Source of the DNA: Vibrio fluvialis
GTDB lineage: Bacteria > Pseudomonadota > Gammaproteobacteria > Enterobacterales > Vibrionaceae
DNA: 64,000 nucleotides
NCBI RefSeq assembly: GCF_900460245.1
Contig: NZ_UHIP01000001.1
Location: 1,302,001 to 1,366,000 of the forward strand
Direction: 5' to 3'
Shown: positions 63,708 to 64,000 of the stretch, in pieces
Numbering within the stretch: position 1 is the first letter of the stretch
Layout of the letters: each line of letters starts with the position of its first letter
Program-made: the position numbers and the translations under genes
The notes under the pieces: model-generated
What the model saw: only the letters and a program-made list of their open reading frames with translations
Databases searched by the model: none
Told to the model about the DNA's origin: nothing

Positions 63708-64000
63708 ATGACGAAAGGTATTGATAAGTACAGTATCGACAGTACCGATTACACCGTCGGGCAGGACAATGTCCAGAAGTGGGGTTTTGACGTCCATAAC
63801 CCGGTTTTTGGTATCAGTGCAGGTTTAATTCTGCTGTTTCTGTTAGCGACATTAGTTGTGGATGCCGATACGGCGAAAAGTGCACTCGATGGTATTAAGT
63901 GGAAAATCATTGGCTCGTTTGACTGGCTGTTTATCTGGTCCGGTAACATTTTCGTGATTTTCTGTCTGGCGCTGGTGGTTTCACCTTATGGCAAGATCCG
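63708..64000 (+). CDS. BCCT-family betaine/choline transporter (N-terminal part)
   Basis: The first 97 residues are present and the rest lies beyond the window. A hydrophilic N-terminus of about 35 residues (MTKGIDKYSIDSTDYTVG) is followed by VHNPVFGISAGLILLFLLATLVV (first helix) and a second helix (WLFIWSGNIFVIFCLALVVSP), the pattern of OpuD/BetT transporters. They take up glycine betaine or related osmolytes with Na+. ATG 63708 has AGAGAGGA upstream. Probably repressed by the divergent MarR protein. Confidence 0.88.
   Translation, partial: MTKGIDKYSIDSTDYTVGQDNVQKWGFDVHNPVFGISAGLILLFLLATLVVDADTAKSALDGIKWKIIGSFDWLFIWSGNIFVIFCLALVVSPYGKI

Overview
The window is a stretch of a Vibrio chromosome. 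This is inferred from gene content and gene order: a norspermidine operon (fused diaminobutyrate aminotransferase/decarboxylase, carboxynorspermidine dehydrogenase, nspC) beside nhaA and a LapA/FrhA-type adhesin locus; gyrA divergent from ubiG with nrdA-nrdB-yfaE beyond it; an iron-regulated imelysin cluster after ribA; and a MarR/BCCT osmolyte pair. Base composition looks near 50% GC, which would suit the V. fluvialis/V. furnissii side of the genus, but the species is not proven. I saw no rRNA, tRNA, IS element, integrase, phage gene or CRISPR array. It reads as ordinary backbone with a few lineage-variable modules.

Layout. 1-2.1 kb: two-component system (kinase cut by the window edge) with a PepSY protein. 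2.2-6.7 kb: radD, rsuA, bcr and a DUF2913-type gene. 6.8-9.7 kb: YbjT-like SDR protein and a MATE exporter. 9.8-14.1 kb: three overlapping genes for a lipoprotein-type ABC system ending in an AttH lipocalin-like protein. 14.3-15.5 kb: nhaA. 15.5-21.7 kb: adhesin locus, with OmpA-like and TolC-like genes divergent from a 1,299-residue repeat adhesin that carries an N-terminal retention module and a type I secretion C-terminus. 21.7-27.7 kb: norspermidine operon behind a long structured leader RNA. 27.7-30.1 kb: chemoreceptor and ACT-domain protein. 30.3-35.4 kb: TRAP transporter, gluconokinase and 6-phosphogluconate dehydrogenase behind two GntR-like operators and a CRP-like site. 35.4-38.3 kb: DUF3943 protein, CinA-like protein and a small orphan. 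38.3-42.1 kb: class Ia ribonucleotide reductase. 42.5-46.3 kb: ubiG and gyrA. 46.4-47.8 kb: palindrome-rich gap, a 59-codon GTG-start ORF and ribA. 47.9-52.9 kb: Fur-box-preceded cluster (imelysin, di-haem DUF1111 protein, imelysin-like lipoprotein, Tat-dependent DUF1513). 52.9-57.3 kb: ldtD-mepK-gloC, DUF2982 and a winged-helix-like protein. 57.6-62.8 kb: second TRAP transporter with a NarX/NarL-type two-component system. 62.8-64 kb: MarR regulator divergent from a BCCT transporter (cut by the window edge).

How parts work together. Norspermidine and LapA-type adhesins both belong to Vibrio biofilm control, and here they are neighbours. The gluconate module couples uptake (TRAP), phosphorylation (GntK) and oxidation (Gnd) under one set of operators. 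The imelysin cluster looks like an envelope iron or haem handling system. The most noteworthy non-coding signals are the ~180-nt leader before the diaminobutyrate gene (position and shape fit the DABA-DC-AT RNA motif), the hairpin displaying the ribosome-binding site of the adhesin, a large dyad upstream of gyrA, the structured leader of mepK, and a perfect inverted repeat between the MarR and BCCT genes.
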